From NCBI GenBank assembly GCA_020186115.1, contig WSYJ01000140.1, positions 62,001-126,000 of the forward strand: a DNA stretch of 64,000 nt, read 5' to 3'. The stretch is from Histomonas meleagridis. Its lineage: Eukaryota; Parabasalia; Tritrichomonadida; Dientamoebidae. Both the position numbers and the translations under genes were made by a program. The notes beneath the pieces were generated by a model. That model saw only the letters and a program-made list of their open reading frames with translations. It did not search any database and was not told the origin of the DNA. This document shows positions 37,826 through 48,239 of this stretch, piece after piece (the stretch's first letter is position 1; each line of letters begins with the position of its first letter).

Positions 37826-39916
37826 TTATATGATCTTCATTTGCTTTGTCCATTGTTGCAATGTTTCACCTGATCTGGGTGAATCATCTACAAGAATATC
37901 CTCGAAAACATATTCTCTTTCACTTCCTTGTACAATAATTTCATGATCTAAATATCTCCCACTAAATTTCCAACATTCGTTAATTAAATTTTTCAAATTT
38001 TTATTTTCAAAAGTGTCCAATTCTGGCACTTTTTGAGGCACCCCATTTATATTTTCTGTTCCAAAAGTATTTAACAGGAAATTAGTATTAACATTCTTAG
38101 AAACCCATAAATAAATTTTATCATATGTATGAAATAGGAAACAATTTCCATATTTAAAAGAATCACCACATAAAGGTAATAATTTAATTTCATCTGAATC
38201 TAAAACATACATTTTCGGATATAAATATAACAACAAATCGTTTAAATTCATATTTCGACAATTTATTAATTGTCCCATTCTACCATCAGCTCCAAGTTTA
38301 TATTTATTGAAGTTGAATGTAGGGTTTACTAATAAAGAATGGAACAAATAATTCATTGATACAAAAGGAATTCCTAAATTTAACATTTTAATGAAATCTT
38401 GTTTCAAGTATTCAAATGCTTTATTTGGACCACGTGACAAAATTGCGGAAATTGCAATTCGTGAAATTAATGTCATAAATGCATCTTCGTTAATATTATT
38501 CCAAATATTATTAATAACATTTGAAGTCGGAAATGAAAATGTAAATACTCTAAGAAAACGTTTACCGGAATTATTAACAAATGAAAATATAATTTGGAAA
38601 ATTGCTTCATTTGAAATATTATTTATTTCAACAGACAACTCAAAAACTATCGAATTATTATACGGAAATACAGGAAATACAATTAATCCGTTATCTCGAA
38701 TAGAACAATTTGTATGCACACGTAATAATCGAATTCCTTTTGATGACATAAATCGTAAGCTACTTCCCCAATAATACCTATTTGTTAATGTATTAAACAA
38801 GTCAATATTCAAGGGATTAATTTCATTTTCAGTTAATCCTTCATAACAATAAAGTCGACCACATGTTAATCCACATGGAATCGCAACATTAGATATGTCT
38901 TCGTTACCAATAGTAAACATATAAACTGATACTTGCGCACGTGAAAGTTTAAACCCAATCGTGCGATAAACTCGGCCACTTCCATCTTTTGGTAACATTA
39001 ATTGTGTATATTCATCAGAAGTATCATTTAATGGATGAAGAAGTCCACCGCCATAACGTGGGACATTAGAAAAACTCGAAATTATGATTCCGCCTGTTTG
39101 ACGAAGTAATAATTCGGAGATACATAATGAACTAAATAAACAATGTCCTTTAATGGATTCGTTTGGTGGATTTTTAAGAAGATAATCAATTGATGAAGTA
39201 AAGTTGTCAATGCACTCAGATTTATATGGAAAAATTTCACTATGGACAAAAAATGGTGGCTCGGTGAAATCAGATATAATGATCTGTGATTGGGTTTTAA
39301 GGTTAAAAATGGTAACTACATTGGTTATTGTCATGAGGCCAATACGATAATCATCTGGAATTGATGGAATTGAGGATTTAAGACAATGAAGAAATTGTGT
39401 TGTAAATCCTGTGATATAAGTTGGATATGACATATCTATAATAAAAAGAAAAAGTGGAATTGGATTATTAAATTTGGGATTATCTGGTAATATAATATCA
39501 TACACTGAATTACTTAATTCTGGACGATTGTGAAGTTTTATTTCTTTAGGAATTTTTGATGTTTTACCACATATCCCACACGTAAAAGAATCACCATTAT
39601 TTGTTATTTTCATTTGTGGACATAAGTACGCACCACATGAACAAAAAGGAAATTTTATTGGTTCAACTGTTTGAACATTTTCAATTAGTGTCGGAGAGAG
39701 AATAAATCCATAAGGTATTTTACACTTAGAAGCAGCATCACGTCCATTTGGTAGAACATTAGTTACAGCTTTAAGATATGGTGTTGTATTACAAATTTTT
39801 GGATTTCCCCATGGAAATTGATTTTCATGAGTATAATTTCCAATAGTTTGTTGTGTAGTGGTATTTGGCGTTTCTGAGTCATTTACTTGAGTATATCTTA
39901 TGATTCTTTTAGACAT
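37826..39916 (-). CDS. SEC24: COPII coat protein SEC24
   Basis: This 696-residue protein resembles the cargo-binding subunit of the COPII coat at ER exit sites. After a short polar N-terminus comes IPYGFILSPTLI, then a zinc finger (CSCGAYLCP ... FTCGICG, about residues 85-115), and then the trunk von Willebrand-type fold (LFLFIIDMSYPTYITGFT, DDYRIGLMTITNVVTIF). Beta-barrel and helical parts and a C-terminal gelsolin-like region follow (YDKIYLWVSKNVN). The early part fits SEC24 better than SEC23. The N-terminal Pro/Gln-rich extension of animal SEC24 is absent. The ATG at 39916 (MSKRIIRYTQ) is used because the longer frame begins with TTG at 39955. Confidence 0.85.
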   Translation of the reverse strand: MSKRIIRYTQVNDSETPNTTTQQTIGNYTHENQFPWGNPKICNTTPYLKAVTNVLPNGRDAASKCKIPYGFILSPTLIENVQTVEPIKFPFCSCGAYLCPQMKITNNGDSFTCGICGKTSKIPKEIKLHNRPELSNSVYDIILPDNPKFNNPIPLFLFIIDMSYPTYITGFTTQFLHCLKSSIPSIPDDYRIGLMTITNVVTIFNLKTQSQIIISDFTEPPFFVHSEIFPYKSECIDNFTSSIDYLLKNPPNESIKGHCLFSSLCISELLLRQTGGIIISSFSNVPRYGGGLLHPLNDTSDEYTQLMLPKDGSGRVYRTIGFKLSRAQVSVYMFTIGNEDISNVAIPCGLTCGRLYCYEGLTENEINPLNIDLFNTLTNRYYWGSSLRFMSSKGIRLLRVHTNCSIRDNGLIVFPVFPYNNSIVFELSVEINNISNEAIFQIIFSFVNNSGKRFLRVFTFSFPTSNVINNIWNNINEDAFMTLISRIAISAILSRGPNKAFEYLKQDFIKMLNLGIPFVSMNYLFHSLLVNPTFNFNKYKLGADGRMGQLINCRNMNLNDLLLYLYPKMYVLDSDEIKLLPLCGDSFKYGNCFLFHTYDKIYLWVSKNVNTNFLLNTFGTENINGVPQKVPELDTFENKNLKNLINECWKFSGRYLDHEIIVQGSEREYVFEDILVDDSPRSGETLQQWTKQMKII

Positions 39917-40049
39917 ACCCAGGTGTGGCAAATTTTTTGTAATCAATTCAATCAAATGAAACTTTTTCTATATTTTACATTTCTGGGAAACGTTATGAAA
40001 TCTTTCAATAATGCTTTTCTTGAAAATATTAATTCGATCTGATAGTTTA

Positions 40050-40592
40050 CTAAAGATTTTCAATCATCCAATTGACGATTTCATCAACATTTGTTCTCTT
40101 TTTTGCGGAAGCACAAAATAGTTTAATTTTATGTGATTCAACTTCTTGAAGACGGAGTCTAGCAACAATGTCATTTTCTTTGAGAGCTTCTGGCAAGTCT
40201 TCTTTATTTGCAATGACTAAAATTGGAATATTTTCTAATTCCGGATCTTCAAGAAGAGATTCTAATTGTGCTTGACTTGAATCAACAGCTTCTTGATCAG
40301 AAGAATCCAAAACATAAAGAATTACATTTGATGTTTTGCAATGAGTACTCCACAAGTATTGATAAGACTGATGTCCACCAATATCATATACAATGAACTC
40401 AACATTTCCAACTTTAGCAGTTGAAGATCTTGCACCTATTGTCGGCATTGTTTCAGCTTCTGTATCTTCACCTGAAATAGCACGAACAAGGGTTGTTTTT
40501 CCAGCGTTTGGAAGTCCAACTATTGTTATTGATAGTTGTTTCTTGAAGAATAAACTCATTAACCAATGCCAAAACCTCGAGAAAATATTCAT
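40050..40592 (-). CDS. ARL8: ARL8-like small GTPase
   Basis: This 180-residue ARF-family GTPase has an amphipathic N-terminus (MNIFSRFWHWLMSLFFKK) like ARL8, which recruits lysosomes to kinesin. It carries P-loop G26LPNAGKTT, switch-I T51 (MPTIGA), D70IGGHQ, NKED (about residue 130) and a C-terminal CASAKK. ARL8-type features are the Trp/Phe-rich start without a myristoylation glycine and overall similarity (DPELENIPILVIANKEDLPEAL). The catalytic Gln of DxGGQ is His74, so GTP hydrolysis may be altered. The ATG at 40592 is used; the longer frame starts with GTG. The promoter side holds a G+C-rich palindrome at 40620-40631. Confidence 0.78.
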   Translation of the reverse strand: MNIFSRFWHWLMSLFFKKQLSITIVGLPNAGKTTLVRAISGEDTEAETMPTIGARSSTAKVGNVEFIVYDIGGHQSYQYLWSTHCKTSNVILYVLDSSDQEAVDSSQAQLESLLEDPELENIPILVIANKEDLPEALKENDIVARLRLQEVESHKIKLFCASAKKRTNVDEIVNWMIENL

Positions 40593-40619
40593 CGATGAAT
40601 TAATTCCCACAGATTCAAA

Positions 40620-40631
40620 AACCGCGCGGTT
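40620..40631. promoter_or_regulatory. AACCGCGCGGTT palindrome
   Basis: This 12-bp perfect palindrome, G+C-rich in very A+T-rich surroundings, lies 28 bp upstream of the ARL8-like ATG. The GCGC core resembles E2F sites and the AACCG/CGGTT ends resemble Myb sites. AACGAACGATC and AACGATAAA elements lie within the next 40 bp. Confidence 0.4.
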
Positions 40632-40711
40632 ATGTCACACAATTATTGAATAACGAACGATCAAAACCACACAACGATAAAACCGATAAAAAAGTTACTT
40701 ATATTCACATT

Positions 40712-43700
40712 TTAGAAATAATCATCTTCATTAAGGTAATCATATTCAAAGTAATTTGTAAATTGTTGTGTATAATCATTATCATTCAACAAATGACTTT
40801 CAGTAGTTTGTTGTTGTTGTAATACACTTGTTTGTTGAACGACATCAAAGAACAAAGGCGTCGTATTAGACTTCGACATTTGAGGAGTTTGATTTAACAA
40901 CAGTAGGCACTTAACCTCGCGAGGTAATTCATCATATTTTTTCTGAAGTTCAGATGAATGAAATTCATTTATTGAATTTTGAATTTTATCAAATGCATAT
41001 GTTCTACTAATTATATAATTAAACACATCGACAATTAAAAACAAATCGCATTCAATCCCATCGATATATGACTTGTTTAAAATTGACAAAAGTTTCTCTG
41101 CGATCGTGTAAACTATTGAAATTATCTGATATTCACCAGTGAAAAACCGATTTATAAACACAAGAAATACCGAAGTAGCTATGGGCGCGTAATTAATGTC
41201 TTCTTTACCAGCTTGGTAATCTATCAAACAATTACAAAATGATTCGAAGACTTGTTCTGATATATTCATTAAAGAAGGATGTAAAAAGTCAAATAAAAGA
41301 TTCCAAAACTTCATTTTGCCAGATTTTATATCTGATGAAACGTGTTGAATTAAAGCTAAAGAGAAAGATTGTTCATTACATAAAAGAGTCCAACAATTTA
41401 AATAAATTGATAATTTTGGATCATCATTTGGTAATTTTATTAGGAAATCTTCGTATAATTTTATTAGGTTATTAACATGATTTAAAACCGAGTTTTTGTC
41501 TGGTGATGAAATAGCAACTGGGAAACCAGGTGAGTAATAAGGATAATCTCTGATCCATAAAGTCCATAAAGTTGAAGTCGTTTGTGAGACGTTATTAATA
41601 AAGTATTCAAAAACGTTTTTGAAATATGTCGAATGTAAACCTGTTGGCAACAACGAGTAATAAGCTATAGCCAACGGGGAAGGATGTTGATATTGTAACG
41701 AGGTAGTTACGAACCTGGTCGTTATTGGTGGAGGGAATTCTCGTAATATACTTAAAAGTTCCATCAAATGATTTTGATCACCATTAATACTTTTCATTAA
41801 TGATTCTGATATTATATCATTTACTGTTAATGAGTTAATATTTGACTTAATTACATTGAAATAAAGTTTAAAAAATTGGTTTTGGTTTTCTTGTGGTTGT
41901 TTCTTGATGTTGGATGATATAAAATCCGATGGTGATGCAATTTTATATTTAAAAATTGTTGATAAAAATTCTGTTATTACTTCATTAATGTTAGGATTTG
42001 TGATTAATTCGGGATTACTTATTAATACGTGTGAAACAGATCGTAAGAAATGATGTGATGGACGATTAATGCATTTAGAATCACAAAATCTAAAAAAGAA
42101 ATTTATGAATATTTGTGGTGTCAACTGCTCAAATGTAAATAATTCCTTAAGAAATATATTAAATACTACTAAAAAATCTTTATCAGATTTAATACTAAAA
42201 AATGTATCGTATATATGTAAACTACACAAAAACGAATTTTCCCTTATGAATTTGTGGACTTTTTCAATAGAGATTTCCAAACTTTTTGAAGTCTTTTTAC
42301 GTATTTCTGTGAAATATGATTTATAATTAGATAATATTGTAATTTGATTATTTTCTTCGCTTTGTTTACAATAATTATATAACTTTAACGTAAAATCTTG
42401 ATATGTAGGTATTATAATGTTAACTAATTCAGGGAGTTGACTACGTGCTAAAAAAATAATTAAGTTATTCGATAAATATGAAACATCATAAATCGTTAAA
42501 TTAATTGGTTTCGCCTTCATAAATAACTGTGGTATTAACATTAATGTATCCAACGTATTAAAATATTGTGCAGTTTCTGTGAAATTAATTGAGTTATCTA
42601 ATAAATACAACGAAATATTAAACCTAAATAAAAATGGTAAATCGATTGCAATGTTTAAATTGTTTTTTATGTCTTGAGATATTAAATTTAATTTCTCATC
42701 AAATTCAGAATCAGGATATAAACGCTTTAAAATTTCATTTATCCTTAATAAAACAAATTGCGATCGATCATATGAAGGTAAATTTAATATAATTTCTAAA
42801 GTCTCTTCTTTTCTTGAATAAGAATAACCTTTTTTAGAGATATAATGTAAAAAATCAGTATAACCAAATATTTCCCAATATTGTAACTCAGCAAAAAGCC
42901 AAGAAAACAATGAAATGTTTTTCCAATGAAGAAATAAATATTCAAAAAATTGTGGAATGAAAATTTCTTTTTCCAATTCATATGTTCTTATTAATTCATT
43001 AATTATATATGCAATAACTGTAGGAATTGAAACATTTTGATTAGGAAACCAAAAAACAGATTCACAAATCGATATTAAAAATTGTTGTTTTTCTTCTTTC
43101 GTTGAAAAAATTAATGTTTCTTTAACATGTTCATATATTAATTTAGGATCTAATATATCATACATATCAAATAATAAATTACGGAAATGTGTTAAATAAT
43201 CTAATTTCACAACTTGTATTATTTCAGCTATGGAATGAGCTCTTTCATTTGTATGATCAGTTCGAATACCTTTTAATAATGTTATGATTTCATATTTTGG
43301 ATTAAAATATCCAAGTTGTACTAACGCTGAACCTGTCTTTTGTAAATTGTTACAATATGCTTTTAAATAATCTTTGGAATTCTTGGAACTTAAAGCTGTT
43401 TCAAGTAAACAAAAAGTGGATAAAATTTCGTCATCAAAAATTGAAAGGTTTAAATAATTGACATTCTCAATTAAAAATTGGATGATTTCGATGTGATTAA
43501 GAAGATTACGGGAATACAAAGCAAATGCAAGTTTACAATAATATGTTAAGAAACAAAAATTACTATTCTTTTGTCGTAATGATTCAAACGCATTTTTGTA
43601 TTTCATTGTAAGTTCGTCTGTTGAAAGAATGGATTTTAACATATAACAATGAATGGCCCAAGATGCACGATCAGGCGGTATTTGAAAATCAATGCATTGT

Positions 43701-44080
43701 GAGATTAAATCTTCAACCTTGATATTTTCAAATGAAGGAAGTGGACAAAGTGAATAAAGATGAATGTTTGTATCTAGTAAATCATGTAAAAATAATGATA
43801 TGTTTTCGGGATGTTGACTTGTTTGAAGAACTTGTGGAAGTTGTTCTGATTGTAGTTTGAAAATTTCTGGTAAACAATTTTCAACACTGTTAAGCATTTG
43901 TATAAATCTCTCAGGATCACTTATTGATCCCATATGCCGTGAATGTGTATCAAAAAAAAGACTATCTGTTGTGGTTCCTGGTGATATATTTATTAAGCTG
44001 TTCATGCTTTCGTTCGGAGATGGTTGTGGCGCAAGATATGGAGTTATTGCAAATTGGGAAATTAAACTTTGGCGAAGCAT
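40712..44080 (-). CDS. MED12: Mediator kinase-module subunit MED12-like
   Basis: This 1122-residue, largely helical protein is most like MED12, which links the CDK8-cyclin C module to Mediator. Two family-like elements are visible. One is KVEDLISQCIDFQIPPDRASWAIHCYML near residue 125, as in the N-terminal MED12 domain (VPxxRAxWxI). The other is LFSWLFAELQYWEIFGYTDFLHYISKKGY near residue 400, as in the ELxxxxVFSYDxYxxxLISRG segment. The C-terminus is Gln/Asn-rich and acidic. It starts at the first ATG (MLRQSLISQF). No catalytic motif exists to confirm the call; a CNOT1-type helical scaffold is the main alternative. Confidence 0.5.
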   Translation of the reverse strand: MLRQSLISQFAITPYLAPQPSPNESMNSLINISPGTTTDSLFFDTHSRHMGSISDPERFIQMLNSVENCLPEIFKLQSEQLPQVLQTSQHPENISLFLHDLLDTNIHLYSLCPLPSFENIKVEDLISQCIDFQIPPDRASWAIHCYMLKSILSTDELTMKYKNAFESLRQKNSNFCFLTYYCKLAFALYSRNLLNHIEIIQFLIENVNYLNLSIFDDEILSTFCLLETALSSKNSKDYLKAYCNNLQKTGSALVQLGYFNPKYEIITLLKGIRTDHTNERAHSIAEIIQVVKLDYLTHFRNLLFDMYDILDPKLIYEHVKETLIFSTKEEKQQFLISICESVFWFPNQNVSIPTVIAYIINELIRTYELEKEIFIPQFFEYLFLHWKNISLFSWLFAELQYWEIFGYTDFLHYISKKGYSYSRKEETLEIILNLPSYDRSQFVLLRINEILKRLYPDSEFDEKLNLISQDIKNNLNIAIDLPFLFRFNISLYLLDNSINFTETAQYFNTLDTLMLIPQLFMKAKPINLTIYDVSYLSNNLIIFLARSQLPELVNIIIPTYQDFTLKLYNYCKQSEENNQITILSNYKSYFTEIRKKTSKSLEISIEKVHKFIRENSFLCSLHIYDTFFSIKSDKDFLVVFNIFLKELFTFEQLTPQIFINFFFRFCDSKCINRPSHHFLRSVSHVLISNPELITNPNINEVITEFLSTIFKYKIASPSDFISSNIKKQPQENQNQFFKLYFNVIKSNINSLTVNDIISESLMKSINGDQNHLMELLSILREFPPPITTRFVTTSLQYQHPSPLAIAYYSLLPTGLHSTYFKNVFEYFINNVSQTTSTLWTLWIRDYPYYSPGFPVAISSPDKNSVLNHVNNLIKLYEDFLIKLPNDDPKLSIYLNCWTLLCNEQSFSLALIQHVSSDIKSGKMKFWNLLFDFLHPSLMNISEQVFESFCNCLIDYQAGKEDINYAPIATSVFLVFINRFFTGEYQIISIVYTIAEKLLSILNKSYIDGIECDLFLIVDVFNYIISRTYAFDKIQNSINEFHSSELQKKYDELPREVKCLLLLNQTPQMSKSNTTPLFFDVVQQTSVLQQQQTTESHLLNDNDYTQQFTNYFEYDYLNEDDYF

Positions 44081-44445
44081 TTTATTGGCTGAAAGTATAA
44101 TTGTTAACGGCTCCTTGAAAAACGTTTATTTCTTTTTCGTGCTTTTTGAGTAGAAATCCCATCTAATTCTTCAAAGATAATTGCAATATTATAGATAACA
44201 TGGTATAACAACGTTTGTTATAAATATTTATTGATTCATGCTTGTGGAAAATATTCGAACTATTTTAAAAAAAATATGCAAGAAATTTCATATTTCGAAA
44301 AATATTGTCACTTTTTTAATCTTTATTAATAACTCTGTAATTTTTATCCATATTAATTTGATAAAAAAAATTGTTTTGTTTCCATCAATTATATATAGAG
44401 GGTTTTTACTTTTCTTCTTTATATAAATAAATTTTCTGATCATGT
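44081..44445. other. spacer between two leftward genes
   Basis: This 365-bp stretch contains the promoter of the MED12-like gene (AAACGTTTTTC and GCCGTTAAC on its strand) and the 3' region of the ARF-like gene upstream. No further gene was seen. Confidence 0.4.
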
Positions 44446-44982
44446 TTACCCGCATGTACAATGCTCAAAAAGCCATTCAATTCCATCTTTCAATTCGTCT
44501 CCTTTTATTGCACAACATCCTTGTACTTTCCATGCCTTATCTGTGTTTTCTTTGAGCTCTAACATATTTTCTAATTCATTTGGCTTAATTGCATCTGTAC
44601 TGTCTTGTTTATTTAAATAAATAAGCAATGGAACATTATTCAAAATATCTTCTTTTAAAAGATTAGTAAGAGTATTGCATGCTTCATTGAGTCGTTGGTG
44701 ATCAGTAGAATCAATAACAAAAATAAGTCCTTGTGTATCTTTAAAATAATGATGCCATAATGGTCTAAGTGTTTCGTTACCACCGATATCCCATATACAT
44801 AACGTGATTTCATTGTATAATATTTCTTCAAAATTAAATCCAACTGTTGAAGAAGTTGTTATATATTTGTTATATTTTAACTGATTTAAAATCGTTGTTT
44901 TACCTGCGCCATCAAGTCCTAGCATAAGAATTTTCATGTTTTTGCTTCTGATAGGATACGTTTCAACCCATATCAATCCCAT
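44446..44982 (-). CDS. ARF-like small GTPase
   Basis: This 178-residue ARF-family GTPase has Gly2 for N-myristoylation (MGLIWVE), P-loop G22LDGAGKTT, switch-I TVGFNFE (T46), D65IGGNETLRPLWHHYF, NKQD (about residue 127) and a C-terminal CCAIKGDELKDGIEWL. The switch-II and interswitch segments are close to ARF1/ARL1. The catalytic Gln of WDxGGQ is Asn69, which should lower GTP hydrolysis. This is the second family member in the window with a replaced switch-II Gln. It starts at the ATG at 44982, which supplies the myristoylation glycine. Confidence 0.85.
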   Translation of the reverse strand: MGLIWVETYPIRSKNMKILMLGLDGAGKTTILNQLKYNKYITTSSTVGFNFEEILYNEITLCIWDIGGNETLRPLWHHYFKDTQGLIFVIDSTDHQRLNEACNTLTNLLKEDILNNVPLLIYLNKQDSTDAIKPNELENMLELKENTDKAWKVQGCCAIKGDELKDGIEWLFEHCTCG

Positions 44983-45470
44983 TATGCAACTATTTCTAAA
45001 AAATGTTTATTTGACCAAATTTCAATAATATCGCAAGAAAATTCAAATAAATGTGTTTTAACAAGATTTTATAATGAGCATATATTAAATAATTGTACAA
45101 GCTATCTTGAAGTAAAATTTGTTAAAATAAGAAATCAAATTTACAACAGAATACAGAGGTATCAATATGTAATGTTAAATTTATTAAAAATATTTACTCT
45201 AAATTAGTCGATAACACAAATTTTTGGGGTCAATAAAATTTTTATCATTAACAAATATTTAGTAATGCAAAAATGTTAATCATTTGTGGTATATCAATAA
45301 CAGAATTTATTTAATTCCATTTAAATTCTCCAACAAAAATGACGCAACATAAAATAACACAAATGTTTAACACCATTTTTACTTTGTCCAAACTTTACAC
45401 ATTTTTAATGTTTTACACTTTTGCATAAAGTTTTCACACAAAAATGAAAAATTTTATTCGATTTCTGTTT
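44983..45470. other. spacer, no gene seen
   Basis: This 488-bp A+T-rich stretch lies between two leftward genes. Repeated ACACAAATGTTTAACAC- and CTTTACACATTTTTAATG-like segments occur around 45355-45425 without a recognised function. Confidence 0.3.
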
Positions 45471-48239
45471 TTACTTTTCGTCTTTTTCATCTTTTTCTTT
45501 CTTCTGGTATTCGTTTGGATTCAATTTTTCCATTATATTCTCCAACTTCATTTCAGCGTGTTTCAAGAACGCCTTTTCGAACTTCAAAGTTTGAGGAGTT
45601 TTCTGTGTTAGCAGCCAATTCAAACAGAATTCAAGTTTTTCTTTTAACAGCGCGTTATTTAGGAATAACTTTTGACTCTTAAACAGTGTCACTATTCTTC
45701 CTATTGAATCCATTAATACGTTTTCTATGATAATATTATGTAAGTTTGGATCATTCTTTGTGAATACATTAGCAGTGAATTCGAAGAATCTTCTTCTTAA
45801 AGCGTTATCATCTTTCTTAATTAAGTTTGATAATGTTTTACATAATGTATTATTCTTTAAGATTTCGAAGAGCGCGTCAGGTTTCTCCACTAAGAAGTTC
45901 AATATGAGCCAAGTTTCATGTAATATCAAGAAGTCGGAATCTTCTAAATGTTTTGCTATCGCTTCCGCAAATTCTGCTCTTGTTACTATTACTATTCGAC
46001 ATGTTTCCATTGTTAAGAAGATATTAATACCTTTTAATCGTTCTCGATATAAATCATTTGGAATCTCATGTAAATTCGATACTAAAAAGCCAACACTTGA
46101 AGCTAATTTTGATTTGTTTTCTTCCGAATCATAATTAATGATTAATCGATCATTAATTAATATCTTAATAATTGGGATTAATAATAATGACAAATATTTA
46201 GTATTCTGTTCTAATGAATTTGTTTTATGAATTACATCATTTAATAAGTCACAAAGTTCTGTACATAAAAATTGGAAATATAAACTTGAACTAGTATTAA
46301 TAATATGATTAAATATTTTTGATATAGCATATGGAATATTATATATATTATGTCCTTGTAATAAATTTGGTAATATCCCAATGATTTTAGTACAATGTTT
46401 AACAAATAAAAAAGCGGCTTGATTCATACATGAACAATATAATATCGACCATAAGATTGTCGGCTCTGCTTCTTGACTTACCCATGTTAAGAAGTCTGCT
46501 CCTAATAATATACGATGAATTCGTGTGGAATTAGAATGTAATAACATTAATAAACAACAATAATAATCAGTGCCTTTCTTGGAACTACGTAATTGTTTTA
46601 AGAAGTTTTCTTCATATACAATTTGTGAGACTTTACTTGATGCTATATGACATTGTGAAAATGCTAATGTATAAAACTTAGATCCATTAAAATCACGGAA
46701 TAATGATAAGAATAAGTCTAAGAGATAAAATCGATTAATCAATAAAAACTTTTCATTAGTTTTGTCAGTAACAATTGGTAACATTTCAACACGATATTTA
46801 CTATTATAATTAACTAATTCGATAAATTCATGAAACATTATTAGGTTCTCAGGTGAAAATATAATGTTAATAAAGTCTAATGTTTCAGTGGTAGTAATAT
46901 AACTACTTAAGAAATTTCCAATTCGTAATTTATCAAGGATTGATCGCTTTGATTTGAAAAAGATTTTAATCACATTTTCATATGAACTCATAAGTGGTTC
47001 AAAATATGTTATTAATGGTTTGCCATTAAATTCTAAATTAAGAACTTCTGCGAATTGTTTGGAATTATAATTATAATTTAAGATATATAATATGAAATCA
47101 ATATGATTAACATTAATTTGTGGAGTCTTAAGGACATTTTGGACCTTTTCAATTTTCTTCTCTGGATATCCTTTAACAAATATCGTAGGATTAATAATAG
47201 TCGGACTTTTAATGGCTGGTTCATAAAACCCATATTCAACATTTTCTGTAATAAATTGTTTCTTGGAAACTCCAAAGACATATAAAACTTTGTCATAATG
47301 AAGCTTATGCTTACTACGTTCCTTTGGTTTGGTCTTAAGATTATGGAGTTGTTGCACTAACGTCCCATAATTTGACGGTGATGGAGTTTGATGAGCCCAT
47401 TCAAAAAGTTTGGTGTCGTGTTCGGGTTGAGGGGGGACCGTTTCGCAGGGTGCCTCAAACGGTATCAAATCAAGCGTGGCGACCGTTTGCATGTCTTTTG
47501 GTGGTATTGGATATGATTTAAGTGTGTCATATGTGATGTTAGACCATTTAACATATGCTTCTTCATATTCTTCAAAAAAGTCATATATAATAGGATTGGG
47601 TTCAGACGCTACTAATGTGGAACACCATTGATCTTTACTTGTAACATGATGCTTATAACATAAAGGATCACGCTTAGGTACTTGGTCTGGAAATTGTTCA
47701 TTAGGATCAATTTCATCCTTTTGATATATTTTTTGGAGCATGACAAAATAATTATTTGGCAAAAGTGGCCAAAGCTCTGGTTTGAATGTCCTAAAGCGGC
47801 CAGGATGTGACTTCTCTTCTTTGGTAAATATTTTAGGAAGTTCAGGTAAATAAAACTCACCAGAAATTGGATTTGGCAAATTCATATAAGAAAGATAAAT
47901 AGTAGCTTCTGTATACCAAAGTTCAAAAGCCATCATGAACTCTTCTTTTGTTTGATAATTCTGTGGATTTGGAAAAGAAATTAATATATTATCTTGTGGT
48001 TTAAATGTTGATGGGAAAATATTCTGTGTAAATGGATCACGTATATCTTGAGAAGCATTTAGAGCATAAACATCGCCATCAATTGGTTGATAAAATTTAT
48101 TTAATGGTGTAAAATCGCCATTGAGATAATATGGTATTTGATTTCCAGATTCGTGTTCATTGGCGTCATGTGGAGGGATGTTTATGAAGTCATATGTCAT
48201 TTTGAGCGTGGTTTCCAACCCTGTAGTTCTCATTTGCAT
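45471..48239 (-). CDS. 922-aa protein of unknown function
   Basis: I do not recognise a family. The first 300 residues are rich in Pro and aromatic residues (ELWYTEATIYLSYMNLPNPISGEFYLPELPKIF, HPGRFRTFKPELWPLLPNNYF, EEYEEAYVKWSNI). The remaining 500 are helical, possibly ARM/HEAT-like (DSDFLILHETWLILNFLVEKPDALFEIL). The C-terminus is highly charged (KKEKDEKDEK). There is no signal peptide or membrane segment. Three ATGs lie at the start (48239, 48233, 48200). MTYDFINIPPHD from 48200 is a reasonable alternative, because its upstream context is simpler. It is probably a lineage-specific soluble protein. Confidence 0.75.
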   Translation of the reverse strand: MQMRTTGLETTLKMTYDFINIPPHDANEHESGNQIPYYLNGDFTPLNKFYQPIDGDVYALNASQDIRDPFTQNIFPSTFKPQDNILISFPNPQNYQTKEEFMMAFELWYTEATIYLSYMNLPNPISGEFYLPELPKIFTKEEKSHPGRFRTFKPELWPLLPNNYFVMLQKIYQKDEIDPNEQFPDQVPKRDPLCYKHHVTSKDQWCSTLVASEPNPIIYDFFEEYEEAYVKWSNITYDTLKSYPIPPKDMQTVATLDLIPFEAPCETVPPQPEHDTKLFEWAHQTPSPSNYGTLVQQLHNLKTKPKERSKHKLHYDKVLYVFGVSKKQFITENVEYGFYEPAIKSPTIINPTIFVKGYPEKKIEKVQNVLKTPQINVNHIDFILYILNYNYNSKQFAEVLNLEFNGKPLITYFEPLMSSYENVIKIFFKSKRSILDKLRIGNFLSSYITTTETLDFINIIFSPENLIMFHEFIELVNYNSKYRVEMLPIVTDKTNEKFLLINRFYLLDLFLSLFRDFNGSKFYTLAFSQCHIASSKVSQIVYEENFLKQLRSSKKGTDYYCCLLMLLHSNSTRIHRILLGADFLTWVSQEAEPTILWSILYCSCMNQAAFLFVKHCTKIIGILPNLLQGHNIYNIPYAISKIFNHIINTSSSLYFQFLCTELCDLLNDVIHKTNSLEQNTKYLSLLLIPIIKILINDRLIINYDSEENKSKLASSVGFLVSNLHEIPNDLYRERLKGINIFLTMETCRIVIVTRAEFAEAIAKHLEDSDFLILHETWLILNFLVEKPDALFEILKNNTLCKTLSNLIKKDDNALRRRFFEFTANVFTKNDPNLHNIIIENVLMDSIGRIVTLFKSQKLFLNNALLKEKLEFCLNWLLTQKTPQTLKFEKAFLKHAEMKLENIMEKLNPNEYQKKEKDEKDEK

